Below, piece after piece: positions 17,188 through 25,860 of a stretch of 64,000 nucleotides of DNA. This DNA comes from RYN-230 sp963834705 (GTDB lineage Bacteria; Actinomycetota; Actinomycetes; Streptosporangiales; Streptosporangiaceae), in assembly GCA_963834705.1 (NCBI GenBank), contig CAWICV010000001.1:1054001-1118000 (forward strand), in the 5' to 3' direction. How positions within the stretch are numbered: position 1 is the first letter of the stretch; each line of letters opens with the position of its first letter. A program made the translations under genes and the position numbers. The notes beneath the pieces are model-generated. The model did not search any database. It saw only the letters and a program-made list of their open reading frames with translations, and was not told the origin of the DNA.

Positions 17188-18520
17188 TAAGATTTCCTGT
17201 CTTTATCGGTGCGCCGAGCGGGGGCGGCGGGAACGCGCTGGCCGAGGGGTAGACGCCGGCGGCCAGGCCGGCCAGCAGCGCGGCGCCGCGGATGCCCGCC
17301 TCGGCGATGTCCGGGTACACCGGGCTGGGGAAGCAGGCCGCCTTTAGCCGGCGCAGCACCGGGTTGGCCGCCCAGCCGCCGCTGACCCGCACCTCCGCGA
17401 TCGGGCCGCCGAGCCGCTCCAGCCGGCCCAGGCTGTGCGCCGCCCGCTGCACGCTGGCCGCCAGCGCCGCGTGCCACTGCCGGGGGGCGGCCGGCATGTC
17501 CGCGGCGTTTCCGTCATCGAGCGCGGCCAGCACCGGTTCATCCAGCGCGGTGCGGCCGTGCGCGGCCGGCGCGCCCAGCTGGTCCAGCAGCGGGATGAAG
17601 TCGATGCCCAGCCGGAGCCCGGACAGCAGGCAGTAGTGCCCGGGCAGCACATGCCAGCCGGTCGAGATGCCGTCCGGGATGCCCGCGGCCGGGTCCACCC
17701 CAGGATCCGCCGCCAGTGGCCGGATCAGCGCCTCGGCCGTGCCGCACGAGTCGGTGGCCTGGCGGCGGTTTGCCACCCCGCTGCCCACCGACGCCACCAC
17801 GTGGTCGTGGCCCGCCACGGTCAGCGTCGCGCCGGCCAGCCGGCCCAGGCCGCCGGCCGCCCCGCGGACCTGGCCCCAGGACGACCCAGCCGCCCGGATC
17901 TCCGGGAAGATCGAGCCGGCCAGCCCGGCCCAGCGCACCGCGTCCGGCCACCACTCCCGCTGCGCCACCATCAGCGCCCCGGTCCGGGAGGCCAGCGATG
18001 CCTCGGCCGCGGCCGTCCCGCCCAGCCCGTAGACGACCCATTCCGCCACGGTGAGGACCTGGCTGGCCCGGCGCAGCCCGGGATACTCGCGGACCAGCCA
18101 GCGCAGCGTGGCGATGGTCGGAATCTGGCCCGGGGTCAGGCCGGTCCGCTGGCCGATCTCCGCCGCGGACAGATCGGCCTCCAGCTGGCGGTGCTCGGCG
18201 GCGGCCCGCCGGTCGAACCAGGCGACCGCCGGGCCGGCCGCCCGGCCCGGCGCGTCCAGCAGGATCGCGGTTTCCGCCATGCTGGTCACGCCGACGCCGA
18301 GGATCTCGCCGGGCGGCGCCGCGGCCAGCAACTCGGCCAGCACCTGCCGGACGGAGTGCTGGAAGTCATCCGGATCGGCTTCCGCGCCGGTGGGCAGCCG
18401 ACGCCAGCGGGTGGCGGTGGACGCGTAGCCGCGCTCCTGCCCGGCCACGTTGACCAGGCCCGCCTTGATCCTGGTCGTCCCGACGTCCACGCCGACCAGC
18501 AGCGCGCCGGAGGTGTTCAC
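17177..18520 (-). CDS. FGGY-family carbohydrate kinase
   Basis: A 447-residue two-lobed sugar kinase. The N-terminal phosphate loop is VGVDVGTTRIKAGLV, with AWFDRRAAAEHRQLE in the substrate lobe. The adenosine-side motif is TVAGHDHVVASVGSG and SGGWAANPVLRRLKA closes the ATP site. It is slightly shorter than xylulokinase or gluconokinase (about 500). The start is probably the GTG at 18520, overlapping the stop of the upstream fused gene in a GTGA. It should phosphorylate the sugar or polyol imported by the ABC transporter of this operon. The exact substrate is unknown. Confidence 0.88.
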   Translation of the reverse strand: MNTSGALLVGVDVGTTRIKAGLVNVAGQERGYASTATRWRRLPTGAEADPDDFQHSVRQVLAELLAAAPPGEILGVGVTSMAETAILLDAPGRAAGPAVAWFDRRAAAEHRQLEADLSAAEIGQRTGLTPGQIPTIATLRWLVREYPGLRRASQVLTVAEWVVYGLGGTAAAEASLASRTGALMVAQREWWPDAVRWAGLAGSIFPEIRAAGSSWGQVRGAAGGLGRLAGATLTVAGHDHVVASVGSGVANRRQATDSCGTAEALIRPLAADPGVDPAAGIPDGISTGWHVLPGHYCLLSGLRLGIDFIPLLDQLGAPAAHGRTALDEPVLAALDDGNAADMPAAPRQWHAALAASVQRAAHSLGRLERLGGPIAEVRVSGGWAANPVLRRLKAACFPSPVYPDIAEAGIRGAALLAGLAAGVYPSASAFPPPPLGAPIKTGNLNER

Positions 18521-20556
18521 CGGCTCGGCTGGGCGGCCCTGTCCCACGGCTGGGCCCGCCCGGCCATGGCCGCGATCGACTGCTCCAGCCGCTTCCGGCC
18601 CACGGTGGCCAGGAATTCCTGCCGGGCCGCACCGGTCATGGCCACCGCCTCCTGCCAGTACACCCGGCCCGCGATGAAGCCGGACGCCCCGCCGTGGTCA
18701 CAGGACGTGGCCACCGCGTCGAGGAACGCCGGGAACGGCATACCCGCGGACAGCATGGCCCATGGCACGGTGACCGCGCCAGCCACCGCCGAGCAGCCCC
18801 TGGCGTCCACCGGGTATTCCAGCTTGAGCAGGTCGGGCCGGGTCTCGGTGAGGATGCGGGCCGACTCGGCGATCAGGTCGGCGCGGCGGCGGTCCGGCAG
18901 CGGGTCCTCGCCGGGCAGCCGGTACAGCAGCGTCTCGACCACCGACGGGACCCCGGCCGCGGCGCAGTCGTCCACCACCGCCTGGACGACCCGCACGACC
19001 TCGGCCACCAGATCCGGTTCCCCCCGCCGGTGCGGCCGGTCCGGGCGCAGCTGGACCAGCAGCTTGACCGCGTCACCGCCCATGCCGCGAACCCAGGACG
19101 CGGTGCGCTGCGGATCGCGGCGGGCTTGCGGCTCGCCCGCCCAGCTGTCCCGCTCGGCCGGCTCGACCGCGACCAGCGTGGCGCAGCCGGCCGTCATGAC
19201 ACCCGCCTCGCGGACCGCCGGCACACCGAACTCCGGGTCCAGCAGCACCGCGCTGGCCGCCGGGCTCAGCGCCTGCACCACGTCGGCCTTGAACGAGCGG
19301 AGTTCGCCGGGATCGGTGGGCCGGCCGACCGCGTCGAGCATCCGGCGCAGCGTGTTGCGCTGGTCCATGGCCACGATGGCCAGCGTGCCGTCCGGGCCGG
19401 CCACGGCGGCCAGCCCGGCCCGCGTCACGGCGGCCGGGTGGGTGTCCGTCGGGTGGGTGTCCGTCGGGTGGGTGTCCGTCGGGTGGGTGTCGGTCACCAG
19501 GGTTCTCCTCAGGGTTTGCGCGGATTCTCCGGGGTCGCGCCGGCACGGGATCTCACCGGATCCGCGGGCGATGAAGGTGGTCGGAAGCACCATCCGGCGC
19601 GGCCCGGACTCCTCACCCGCGATCCGGTCCAGCAGCAGCTCGGCCGCCGCACGGCCCATCAGCTCCGGGGACTGGGTGACCACCGTGATGGCCGGGTCGA
19701 GCGAGTCGGCCACCGGGAAGTCGTCGATGCTCACCATGGCCACGTCGGTCCGCCCGGTCCGGTGCAGTTCCCGCGCCGCGGCCACGCCGGCCAGCAGGTT
19801 GCCGCAGAGCACCGCCGTGGGCGGATCCGGATCGGCCAGCATCCGGCTGAGCAGGAGGTCACCGTCCGCGGCCGGGTGCCGCTGGGAGGCGAGGTGGCGG
19901 GAGGCCACCAGGCCGGGATCGAACACCAGGCCGTGCTCTTCGAGCGCGGCCCGGTAGCCGCCCAGCCGGGCGCCCACCGCGTACTGGTCCACCTCGGTGC
20001 CGACGAACGCGATCCGCCGGTGCCCGTAGCTGATCAGGTGGCTGGCCGCGGTGTGCCCGGTGGCCGCATTGTCGATCATGACGACGTCGGCGTCCATCCG
20101 GTCCGGCGGCCGGTCGGCGAACACGACCGGCACGTTCTCCGGCCGGTTCAGCACCTGGTCCGTGCCGTAGCTGAGGTGGCAGGGGACGATGATGAGGCCG
20201 CGGACCGACCGGTTGAGCAGGCCGCGTACTGCCGCGCGTTCCTGGTCCGGCGTCTCCCCGGCGCTGGCCACCAGCAAGAACAGGCCGGCCTCCCGGGCCG
20301 CGTCCTCCACCGCTTCGGTGACCGACGCGAAGAACGGGTCGCCGATCGACTCGATGATCAGGCCCACCGCGTCGTCCAGCCCGATCCGCAGCGAGCGGGC
20401 GTTCGGGTTGGCCTGGTAGCCGAGTTCCTCGATGGCCTGGCGGACCCGCTCCGCGGTGTCCGCCGCGACGTAGCTGTCCCCGTTGGTGACCCGGGACACG
20501 GTCTTGATGCTCACCTGGGCCAGCCGGGCGACGTCGTGGATGGTGGGCTTGGCCAT
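18517..20556 (-). CDS. LacI regulator fused in frame to LacD-like aldolase
   Basis: One open frame of 679 codons. Residues 1-340 are a LacI-family repressor: helix-turn-helix TIHDVARLAQVSIKTVSRVT, then a periplasmic-binding-like domain ending LPTTFIARGS. Residues 354-679 are a class I aldolase of the LacD/YihT kind (AIVAMDQRNTLRRML, GDAVKLLVQLRP, DLLKLEYPVD). The join carries four copies of DTHPT. Inside it is a GTG at 19497 preceded by GAGGAG, so the aldolase may also be made alone. A one-base indel near the repressor end could have merged two genes: the adjacent frame gives a stop just before the GTG. The start overlaps the kinase stop upstream (ATGA). Confidence 0.8.
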   Translation of the reverse strand: MAKPTIHDVARLAQVSIKTVSRVTNGDSYVAADTAERVRQAIEELGYQANPNARSLRIGLDDAVGLIIESIGDPFFASVTEAVEDAAREAGLFLLVASAGETPDQERAAVRGLLNRSVRGLIIVPCHLSYGTDQVLNRPENVPVVFADRPPDRMDADVVMIDNAATGHTAASHLISYGHRRIAFVGTEVDQYAVGARLGGYRAALEEHGLVFDPGLVASRHLASQRHPAADGDLLLSRMLADPDPPTAVLCGNLLAGVAAARELHRTGRTDVAMVSIDDFPVADSLDPAITVVTQSPELMGRAAAELLLDRIAGEESGPRRMVLPTTFIARGSGEIPCRRDPGESAQTLRRTLVTDTHPTDTHPTDTHPTDTHPAAVTRAGLAAVAGPDGTLAIVAMDQRNTLRRMLDAVGRPTDPGELRSFKADVVQALSPAASAVLLDPEFGVPAVREAGVMTAGCATLVAVEPAERDSWAGEPQARRDPQRTASWVRGMGGDAVKLLVQLRPDRPHRRGEPDLVAEVVRVVQAVVDDCAAAGVPSVVETLLYRLPGEDPLPDRRRADLIAESARILTETRPDLLKLEYPVDARGCSAVAGAVTVPWAMLSAGMPFPAFLDAVATSCDHGGASGFIAGRVYWQEAVAMTGAARQEFLATVGRKRLEQSIAAMAGRAQPWDRAAQPSR
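19436..19495 (+). repeat. Four tandem 15-bp repeats
   Basis: Unit GGGTGGGTGTCCGTC occurs at 19436, 19451, 19466 and 19481; the last copy has one substitution. On the minus strand it encodes DTHPT in each copy. The repeat sits exactly at the junction between the LacI and aldolase parts, directly after the internal GTG start. Because the unit is a multiple of three, copy-number change would lengthen the linker without shifting the frame. Confidence 0.95.
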
Positions 20557-21524
20557 CAGCGCGCCCCCGGAGCCTGGGGGGCCTGGGCGATCAGGCCGGC
20601 CACCCGCGCCACGTCGACGCCGCCGGCCAGTTCCTGCTCGCATGACGCGGACGCCACCGCGATCGCGTAGCCCACCGCGGCGGGCCAGTCCTGGCCGTCT
20701 TCCAGCGCATGCACCAGCCCGCCGACCAGGGAGTCGCCCGCGCCGATCGGGCTGACCACGGTGACCGGGGGTGCCGGGCAGAACGCGGTCTGGGCTCCGT
20801 CGCTGAACGCGGCCCCGTGGCTGCCCGCGCTCACGATGGCCCGCCGCGCCCCGCGGGCGACCAGGCCGCGGGCGGCGTCCTCAGCGCGCCGCTGGATGCC
20901 GGCGCCGTCCGGCTCCACCCCTTCCACGGACGGGCCATGCAGCAGCGACTCGGCCTCGGACAGGTTGGGGCTGACCACGTCCGGGTGGGCGGGTAGGACG
21001 CCGGCCAGCGCCTGCCCGGCCGCGTCGACGATGGTGCGCAGGCCGGCCCGCTGCCCCATGGCCACGATCTGCGCGTAGGCGTCCGCGGGCGATCCGGGCG
21101 GCAGGCTGCCCGAGCAGACCAGGCTCTGGTGGCCGGGCGCCTGCCGCCCGACCTCGGCCAGCAGCTGCCGCCACTCCCCCGCGTCCCGGGCCGGGCCGGG
21201 CTCGTTGAGCACGGTAACCCGGCCGGAGCCTTCGAGCAGGATGGAGGCCGCCCGGGCGGTGCCCGGCACCGGGACGCCGGCCAGCTCGGCCTGCTCGTCC
21301 GCGGCCAGCTGGGTGAGCTGGCTTGCGCTGCCGGCCGGGAGGAAGGTGACGACGACGGCCCGGTGGCCGAAGGCGCGGCCGATCCGCGCCACGTTGATGC
21401 CCTTGCCACCAAGCGTGGTCACGGCCGTCCCGGTCCGCTGAACGCTGCCGGGGACCAGGACACCGACCGGGATAGTCCGGTCAGTGGCAATGTTGGGATT
21501 GACGATCAGCATGCTGACCAGCAT
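20556..21524 (-). CDS. PfkB-family sugar kinase (FruK/LacC-like)
   Basis: A 322-residue ribokinase-fold kinase. It has the substrate motif TTLGGKGINVARIGRAFG near residues 37-54 and the catalytic anion-hole motif SPIGAGDSLVGGLVHAL, with the base Asp in GAGD. The order and spacing match 1-phosphofructokinase or tagatose-6-phosphate kinase, which phosphorylate a ketose phosphate. Its stop overlaps the ATG of the LacI-aldolase gene, so kinase and aldolase are coupled. This fits a route of sugar phosphate to bisphosphate to trioses, which is inference. Confidence 0.88.
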   Translation of the reverse strand: MLVSMLIVNPNIATDRTIPVGVLVPGSVQRTGTAVTTLGGKGINVARIGRAFGHRAVVVTFLPAGSASQLTQLAADEQAELAGVPVPGTARAASILLEGSGRVTVLNEPGPARDAGEWRQLLAEVGRQAPGHQSLVCSGSLPPGSPADAYAQIVAMGQRAGLRTIVDAAGQALAGVLPAHPDVVSPNLSEAESLLHGPSVEGVEPDGAGIQRRAEDAARGLVARGARRAIVSAGSHGAAFSDGAQTAFCPAPPVTVVSPIGAGDSLVGGLVHALEDGQDWPAAVGYAIAVASASCEQELAGGVDVARVAGLIAQAPQAPGAR

Positions 21525-21645
21525 GAACGCCGGCTCGCGGCCGGCCGGGACCGGGGGATGGCAAGCTCCCCCGGCCTGGCCGCGACCCTTACCCCGCCGC
21601 CGCGGCGGGATGTGCTGCAGACCACGAGCGGTGTGCTCCGGCCGG

Positions 21646-22680
21646 TCAGCCCGAGAAGGAGGACAGGTAGAAGTACTTCGAGATGCTCGGCTCTGACGCG
21701 TTCGCGGTGGTCGCGACCACGTTCTTGACCAGCGTGTTCTTCGGGATCGCCGAGGTCTTGCCGGTCAGCTTGTCGTAGGCGTACCGCACCGCGTCCGCGC
21801 CTTCGACCGCGGGCTGCTGGATGACCAGGATGTCGATAACACCCTTCTTGAGCAGGTTGACCTCGGCGGGCTCGGCGTCGTAGCCGGCCACGAAGACCTT
21901 GCCCTTCTTGCCGGCCTCGTCCACCGCGGTGCCCGCACCCTGGGCGCCGTACAGGTTGGTGCCGAACACCCCGACCAGGCCGGGATGGCTGAGGATCAGG
22001 TTGCGCACCTGGCTCTCCGCGGTGGTGGCGCTGTCGTTGTTGTACTCGGTCGCCACGACCTTCATCTTGGGGTACTTCTTCATCTCGGCCAGGAAACCCG
22101 CCTGCCGGGCGTCGGTGGTCGAGATACCGGCCGTGACGTTGTCCACCGCGACCTCGCCCTTGTCGTGCGCCAGCTTGGCGATGGTGTCCGCCGCGGCCGC
22201 ACCGCCCTGCGCGTTGTTGGAAGTGATGGCGCTGGTCAGCAGGCTGGTGTCGTTGATGGTGGTGTCCACCGCGATGACCGGGATGCCCGCGTTGACGAAC
22301 TTCTGGATCGGCGCCTGCAGCGCCTTGACGTCGGTCGGTGCGATGAGCAGCGCGTCGGGGTGCTTGGCCAGCAGCGAGTCGACCACCGGAAGCTGCGTGG
22401 TCGGGCTGAACTGGGTGCCACCCTGCCAGGTGAGCGTCACCCCGAGCTTCTTGGCTTCGGCCGCGGCGCCTGCGTGCATGGTGATGTAGAACGGGTCGGT
22501 GGTGAGGCCGGGCACCAGGGCGATCGTGTAGTGCTTGCCGGACGACCCCGAGGAGCCCGACCCTGAGCTGTTGTTCGATGAGCTGCCACAGCCCGCGGCG
22601 GCCAGTGCCGCCGCGGCCACGCCGGCCACGCACGCAGTGCTCCGTCTGGCCATCCGCCGCTGGGTTGCCTGATTCCGCAT
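21646..22680 (-). CDS. Sugar ABC transporter substrate-binding lipoprotein
   Basis: A 344-residue lipoprotein. After a basic start (RNQATQRRMARRS) a hydrophobic stretch ends in the lipobox AAAGCGSS, then a Ser/Gly linker. The mature part is a ribose-binding-type protein (Peripla_BP_4): KHYTIALVPGLTTDPFY at the first strand, DALLIAPTD, and QGGAAAADTIAKLA. The ATG at 22680 follows GGAGGAG. It comes after the permease gene, with a 127-base spacer that may allow separate control. It captures the sugar outside the cell; the sugar is not identifiable. Confidence 0.92.
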   Translation of the reverse strand: MRNQATQRRMARRSTACVAGVAAAALAAAGCGSSSNNSSGSGSSGSSGKHYTIALVPGLTTDPFYITMHAGAAAEAKKLGVTLTWQGGTQFSPTTQLPVVDSLLAKHPDALLIAPTDVKALQAPIQKFVNAGIPVIAVDTTINDTSLLTSAITSNNAQGGAAAADTIAKLAHDKGEVAVDNVTAGISTTDARQAGFLAEMKKYPKMKVVATEYNNDSATTAESQVRNLILSHPGLVGVFGTNLYGAQGAGTAVDEAGKKGKVFVAGYDAEPAEVNLLKKGVIDILVIQQPAVEGADAVRYAYDKLTGKTSAIPKNTLVKNVVATTANASEPSISKYFYLSSFSG

Positions 22681-22807
22681 GACACTCTCCTCCATTGTTT
22701 GCTGACGCCGCTCTGCGCGGTTGCCTGTGCTGGGGCCGCGCCTCCCCCTGCACGCCATGCGGCGGGCACCGTGGGGGGTGGGTGGGGCACGGTCGGCTTC
22801 GCCTGCG

Positions 22808-23842
22808 TCAATCTGTGCCTGCTTTGGTGCGCACCCGGTCCACCGCCACGGCGGCGATAACCACACCGCCGATGGCCACCTGCTGCCAGAACGGGGCGAT
22901 GTTGGCCAGGACCAGGCCAGTGGTCAGCACGGACAGGATGGCCGTGCCGATGACGGTGCCGAAGATGGTGCCACGGCCGCCGAAGATGCTGGCGCCACCG
23001 ATCACCACCGCGGCGATGGCGTACAGTTCGTCGTTCGCGCCGGCCAGTGAGGAGGCCGACGAGAAGTTCGCGGTCACCATCAGGCCGGCCACCCCGGCCA
23101 GGAAGCCGGAGATCGCGTACACGATGACCAGGTGCCGATCCACCCGGATACCAGACCGCCTAGTCCCAGCCTCGTTGGATCCGATCGCGTAGGTGCGCAC
23201 CCCGAACCTGGTCCGGGCCAGGATCAGCCCGAAGACGACCGCGATGACCAGCGCGATCAGGACCGGGTAGGGAAGCCAGCCGGACAGCAGGCTGTCGTTG
23301 CCCAGGTTGGCGATGAACGGCGGCAGGTTGGTCACCTCCCCGCCGTTGTTGAGCAGGTCGGTGGCGCCGGTGACCGCGGTCAGCGTGCCCAGCGTGACGA
23401 TGAACGGCGGCAGTTTGATCCGGGTGATGAGCAGGCCGTTCAGCACGCCGATGGCCGTGCCGGTGCCGACCATCACGGCGATCCCGGCGAGCGACGCCAC
23501 CGCGCCGCTGCTGTGCCCGGTCAGCATGTTGTTCATCAGCACCGCGCCGGCCATCGCGCTGAAGCCGAGGATGGCGCCATCGGACAGGTCGATGCCGGCC
23601 GTGATGATGACGAATGTCTGGCCTACCGCCAGGATCAGGTACTCCACCGCGTAGCTGGACGTGGACAGCCAGGCCGCCTTGGTGTACAGCTCCGGCGACA
23701 GGACGCCGAAGATGATCACCAGGATGATCAGCACGCCGAGGGTCCACAGCGGGCCGAGCCGCTCCATGATCCGCTGGAACGCGGGCACGTCCTCCCGGGC
23801 GGGCGGTTCCGCCTGAACCACGTCGGTCGCCGGGGCGGCCAT
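22808..23842 (-). CDS. Ribose-type ABC transporter permease
   Basis: A 344-residue membrane protein of the RbsC/AraH class (BPD_transp_2), with about eight to ten helices. Family features are TAGIDLSDGAILGFSAM in an early helix, the cytoplasmic loop LARTRFGVRTYAIGSNEAGTRR with the EAA-like coupling region, and IGGASIFGGRGTIFGTVIG near the end. The start ATG overlaps the ATPase stop in an ATGA. Together with its neighbours it forms one complete importer. Confidence 0.94.
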   Translation of the reverse strand: MAAPATDVVQAEPPAREDVPAFQRIMERLGPLWTLGVLIILVIIFGVLSPELYTKAAWLSTSSYAVEYLILAVGQTFVIITAGIDLSDGAILGFSAMAGAVLMNNMLTGHSSGAVASLAGIAVMVGTGTAIGVLNGLLITRIKLPPFIVTLGTLTAVTGATDLLNNGGEVTNLPPFIANLGNDSLLSGWLPYPVLIALVIAVVFGLILARTRFGVRTYAIGSNEAGTRRSGIRVDRHLVIVYAISGFLAGVAGLMVTANFSSASSLAGANDELYAIAAVVIGGASIFGGRGTIFGTVIGTAILSVLTTGLVLANIAPFWQQVAIGGVVIAAVAVDRVRTKAGTD

Positions 23843-24657
23843 CAGCTTGCCTTCCGGTTCGAGGCGATCGCCGCGCCGGTGATCCAGCTGACGATGTCGT
23901 CGATCTCGGTGTCCTTGGGCCGCAGGTCAGCCACGGTCGCGCCGTGGAACAGCACCACGATGCGGTCGCAGATGGCGTGCACCTGCTGCAGGTTGTGGCT
24001 GATCAGCAGCACCGGCAGCCCTTCGCCGGCCACGGTCTGGATGAGCTCGCCGACCCGGGCCTGCTGCTCGACGCCAAGCGCCGCGGTCGGCTCGTCCATC
24101 AGCACCACCCGCGAGCCCCAGGCCACCGCCCGGCTCACCGCGACCGCCTGCCGCTGGCCGCCGGACAGCCGGCCGACCCGGCTGCCTACCGAGGCGATCC
24201 GGATCCGGGTCCGCTCCAGGTCCTTAGCCGTCTCGGTCATCATCGACTTGCGGTCCAGCCAGCCCAGCCAGCCCAGCGGCCCGGACACCGTCTTCTCCCG
24301 GCCGAGGAACATGTTGGCCCAGATGCTCAGGTCCGGCGCCAGGGCCAGGTCCTGGTACACGGTCTCAATGCCGGCCGCCCGGGCCTCGATCGGGGACCGG
24401 AAGCTGACCGGCTTGCCGTCCAGCAGGACCGACCCCGATGTCGGCTGCAGCGCGCCGGCGATGATGTTGACCAGGGTTGACTTGCCGGCCCCGTTGTCCC
24501 CGACCAGCCCGACGATCTCCCCCGCGTGCAGCGTCATGTTCACGTCGCGCAGCGCTTGCACGCTGCCATAGCGCTTAGTCAGATTGCGGACCTCGACCCG
24601 GGGCTTCTCCTCCGGGACCGGGGTGCTGCTGCCGGGCGCTGATTCGTCTGCAGTCAT
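23842..24657 (-). CDS. Ribose-type ABC transporter ATP-binding protein
   Basis: A 271-residue ATPase with one nucleotide-binding domain: Walker A GDNGAGKSTLVN, signature LSGGQRQAVAVSRAVAWG, Walker B RVVLMDEPTAALGV and switch His in LLISHNLQQVHAI. RbsA-type proteins usually have two such domains; a single one resembles FrcA-type fructose/mannose importers. The start is ATG at 24657. A TTG at 24690 in the same frame lies inside the operator and is unlikely. It is the first gene of the operon running down to about 16.3 kb. Confidence 0.92.
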   Translation of the reverse strand: MTADESAPGSSTPVPEEKPRVEVRNLTKRYGSVQALRDVNMTLHAGEIVGLVGDNGAGKSTLVNIIAGALQPTSGSVLLDGKPVSFRSPIEARAAGIETVYQDLALAPDLSIWANMFLGREKTVSGPLGWLGWLDRKSMMTETAKDLERTRIRIASVGSRVGRLSGGQRQAVAVSRAVAWGSRVVLMDEPTAALGVEQQARVGELIQTVAGEGLPVLLISHNLQQVHAICDRIVVLFHGATVADLRPKDTEIDDIVSWITGAAIASNRKAS

Positions 24658-24684
24658 ATGGCATCCACTCTCGGCAAGCCAATC

Positions 24685-24711
24685 TGACAACGTTGTCAGA
24701 CAACGTTGTCA
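24685..24711. promoter_or_regulatory. Two adjacent LacI-type operators
   Basis: TGACAACGTTGTCA at 24685-24698 is a perfect 14-base palindrome with the central CG typical of LacI-family sites. A second copy of its core, GACAACGTTGTC, follows at once (24699-24710), 13 bases centre to centre. They lie 28 bases before the ABC ATPase start, in the divergent region shared with the isomerase gene. The LacI part of the fused gene in this operon is the obvious candidate to bind here. Confidence 0.8.
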
Positions 24712-24834
24712 GGACAAAACCACGAGATATGACATTAGTTCTGTTGTTTGCGGTTAACAAGGTTTTCGGTAAGTTAACACCGCACTAATTGACTGTCAAG
24801 GATCTTCGATCGCGGCACAGAACGGGAGGCACCC

Positions 24835-25860
24835 TTGTTCGTCCTGGGCCCCAACCAGCTGCAGCGGTTCTACCAGGGTGGCGCCGGGATCGCCAGATTC
24901 CGCGGCGCGGGTGCAGCGGCTGATGGCCCGGAAGACTGGGTCGCCTCGACCACCACCGCGTTCGGCGAGCAGCAGGCCGGGCTGAGCCGGCTCCCCGACG
25001 GCCGCATGCTGGCCGACGCGGTCGCTCAGCAGCCGGACTGGTTCCTCGGCCCGGAGCATGTCGCCGCGTACGGCGCGGACACCGGCCTGCTGGTCAAGCT
25101 GCTCGACGCCGGCCAGCGGCTGCCCGTGCACTGCCACCCGGGCCAGGCCTACAGCCGGGCCAACCTGAGCTGCCCGCACGGCAAGACGGAAGCCTGGATC
25201 GTGCTCCACGCCGGCGCCGCCGACGCCTGTGTCTACCTTGGCTTCCGCGACGACATCCCGGCCAGCGTGCTGACTGGCTGGGTCGCCGACCAGGACGTGC
25301 CCGCGCTGGTCGGGGCGCTGCACCGGGTGCCAATCGCGCCTGGGGACAGCGTGCTGGTGCCGGCCGGCACCCCGCACGCCATCGGCCCCGGCGTGTTCCT
25401 GGCCGAACTGCAGGAGCCGACCGACCTGTCCATCCTGCTGGAATGGGCCGGGTTTCTGGCTGAGGCCAGCGAGGCCGGCAGTCTCGGCCTGGGCTACTCC
25501 CGCGCGCTGGCCGCCGTGGACCGCTCCGGCTGGGACCCGGGCCGGCTGGCCAGCGTCTGCCAGCCGCCCGCCGCACCCGGCCCGGGCGGCGGTGTCACCC
25601 GGCTGCTCCCGGCCGCCGCCGATCCGTTCTTCCAGGCTGAGCTGCTGCAGCCCGGCCCGGACCTGGAGGTGCCGGCGGGCTATGCGGTCTGGATCGTCGC
25701 CCGCGGCGCCGGGGAGCTGGCCACCGAGCATGGTGGCACCCAGCTACTGCACCGCGGCATGACCGTGCTCGTCCCGTTCGCCGATGGAGCCGCCCAGCTC
25801 ACCGGCGACGTGCGGGTCATCCGCTGCCTGCCGCCCAGCCCGGCCGGGGTCAGCTCATAA
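24835..25860 (+). CDS. manA: Type I phosphomannose isomerase-like protein
   Basis: A 341-residue cupin enzyme of the ManA class. The metal region is LPVHCHPGQAYSRANLSCPHGKTEAWIVL, here split as HCHP (two His) and GKTEAW (Glu); the third His is in VPAGTPHAIGPG. Such enzymes interconvert aldose and ketose 6-phosphates; subfamilies act on other sugars. The start is TTG at 24835, with GGGAGG five bases upstream. It is divergent from the ABC operon and shares the operator region, so it is probably part of the same regulon. Confidence 0.85.
   Translation: MFVLGPNQLQRFYQGGAGIARFRGAGAAADGPEDWVASTTTAFGEQQAGLSRLPDGRMLADAVAQQPDWFLGPEHVAAYGADTGLLVKLLDAGQRLPVHCHPGQAYSRANLSCPHGKTEAWIVLHAGAADACVYLGFRDDIPASVLTGWVADQDVPALVGALHRVPIAPGDSVLVPAGTPHAIGPGVFLAELQEPTDLSILLEWAGFLAEASEAGSLGLGYSRALAAVDRSGWDPGRLASVCQPPAAPGPGGGVTRLLPAAADPFFQAELLQPGPDLEVPAGYAVWIVARGAGELATEHGGTQLLHRGMTVLVPFADGAAQLTGDVRVIRCLPPSPAGVSS

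Noticed and set aside
19436..19495. Possible CRISPR-like repeat
   Set aside because: The units are contiguous with no spacers and lie inside a coding frame.
17435..19957. An 840-codon plus-strand open frame
   Set aside because: It spans the antisense of two well-supported genes and lacks any protein family pattern.
18694..20670. A 658-codon open frame on the plus strand
   Set aside because: It is the antisense of the LacI-aldolase gene. Its product is rich in Arg, His, Gly and Gln with no domain, as expected from a shadow in high-GC DNA.
22681..22807. G-rich tract with arms ACCGTG/CACGGT before the binding-protein gene
   Set aside because: Six-base arms around a long G-rich loop are too weak to call a regulatory element.
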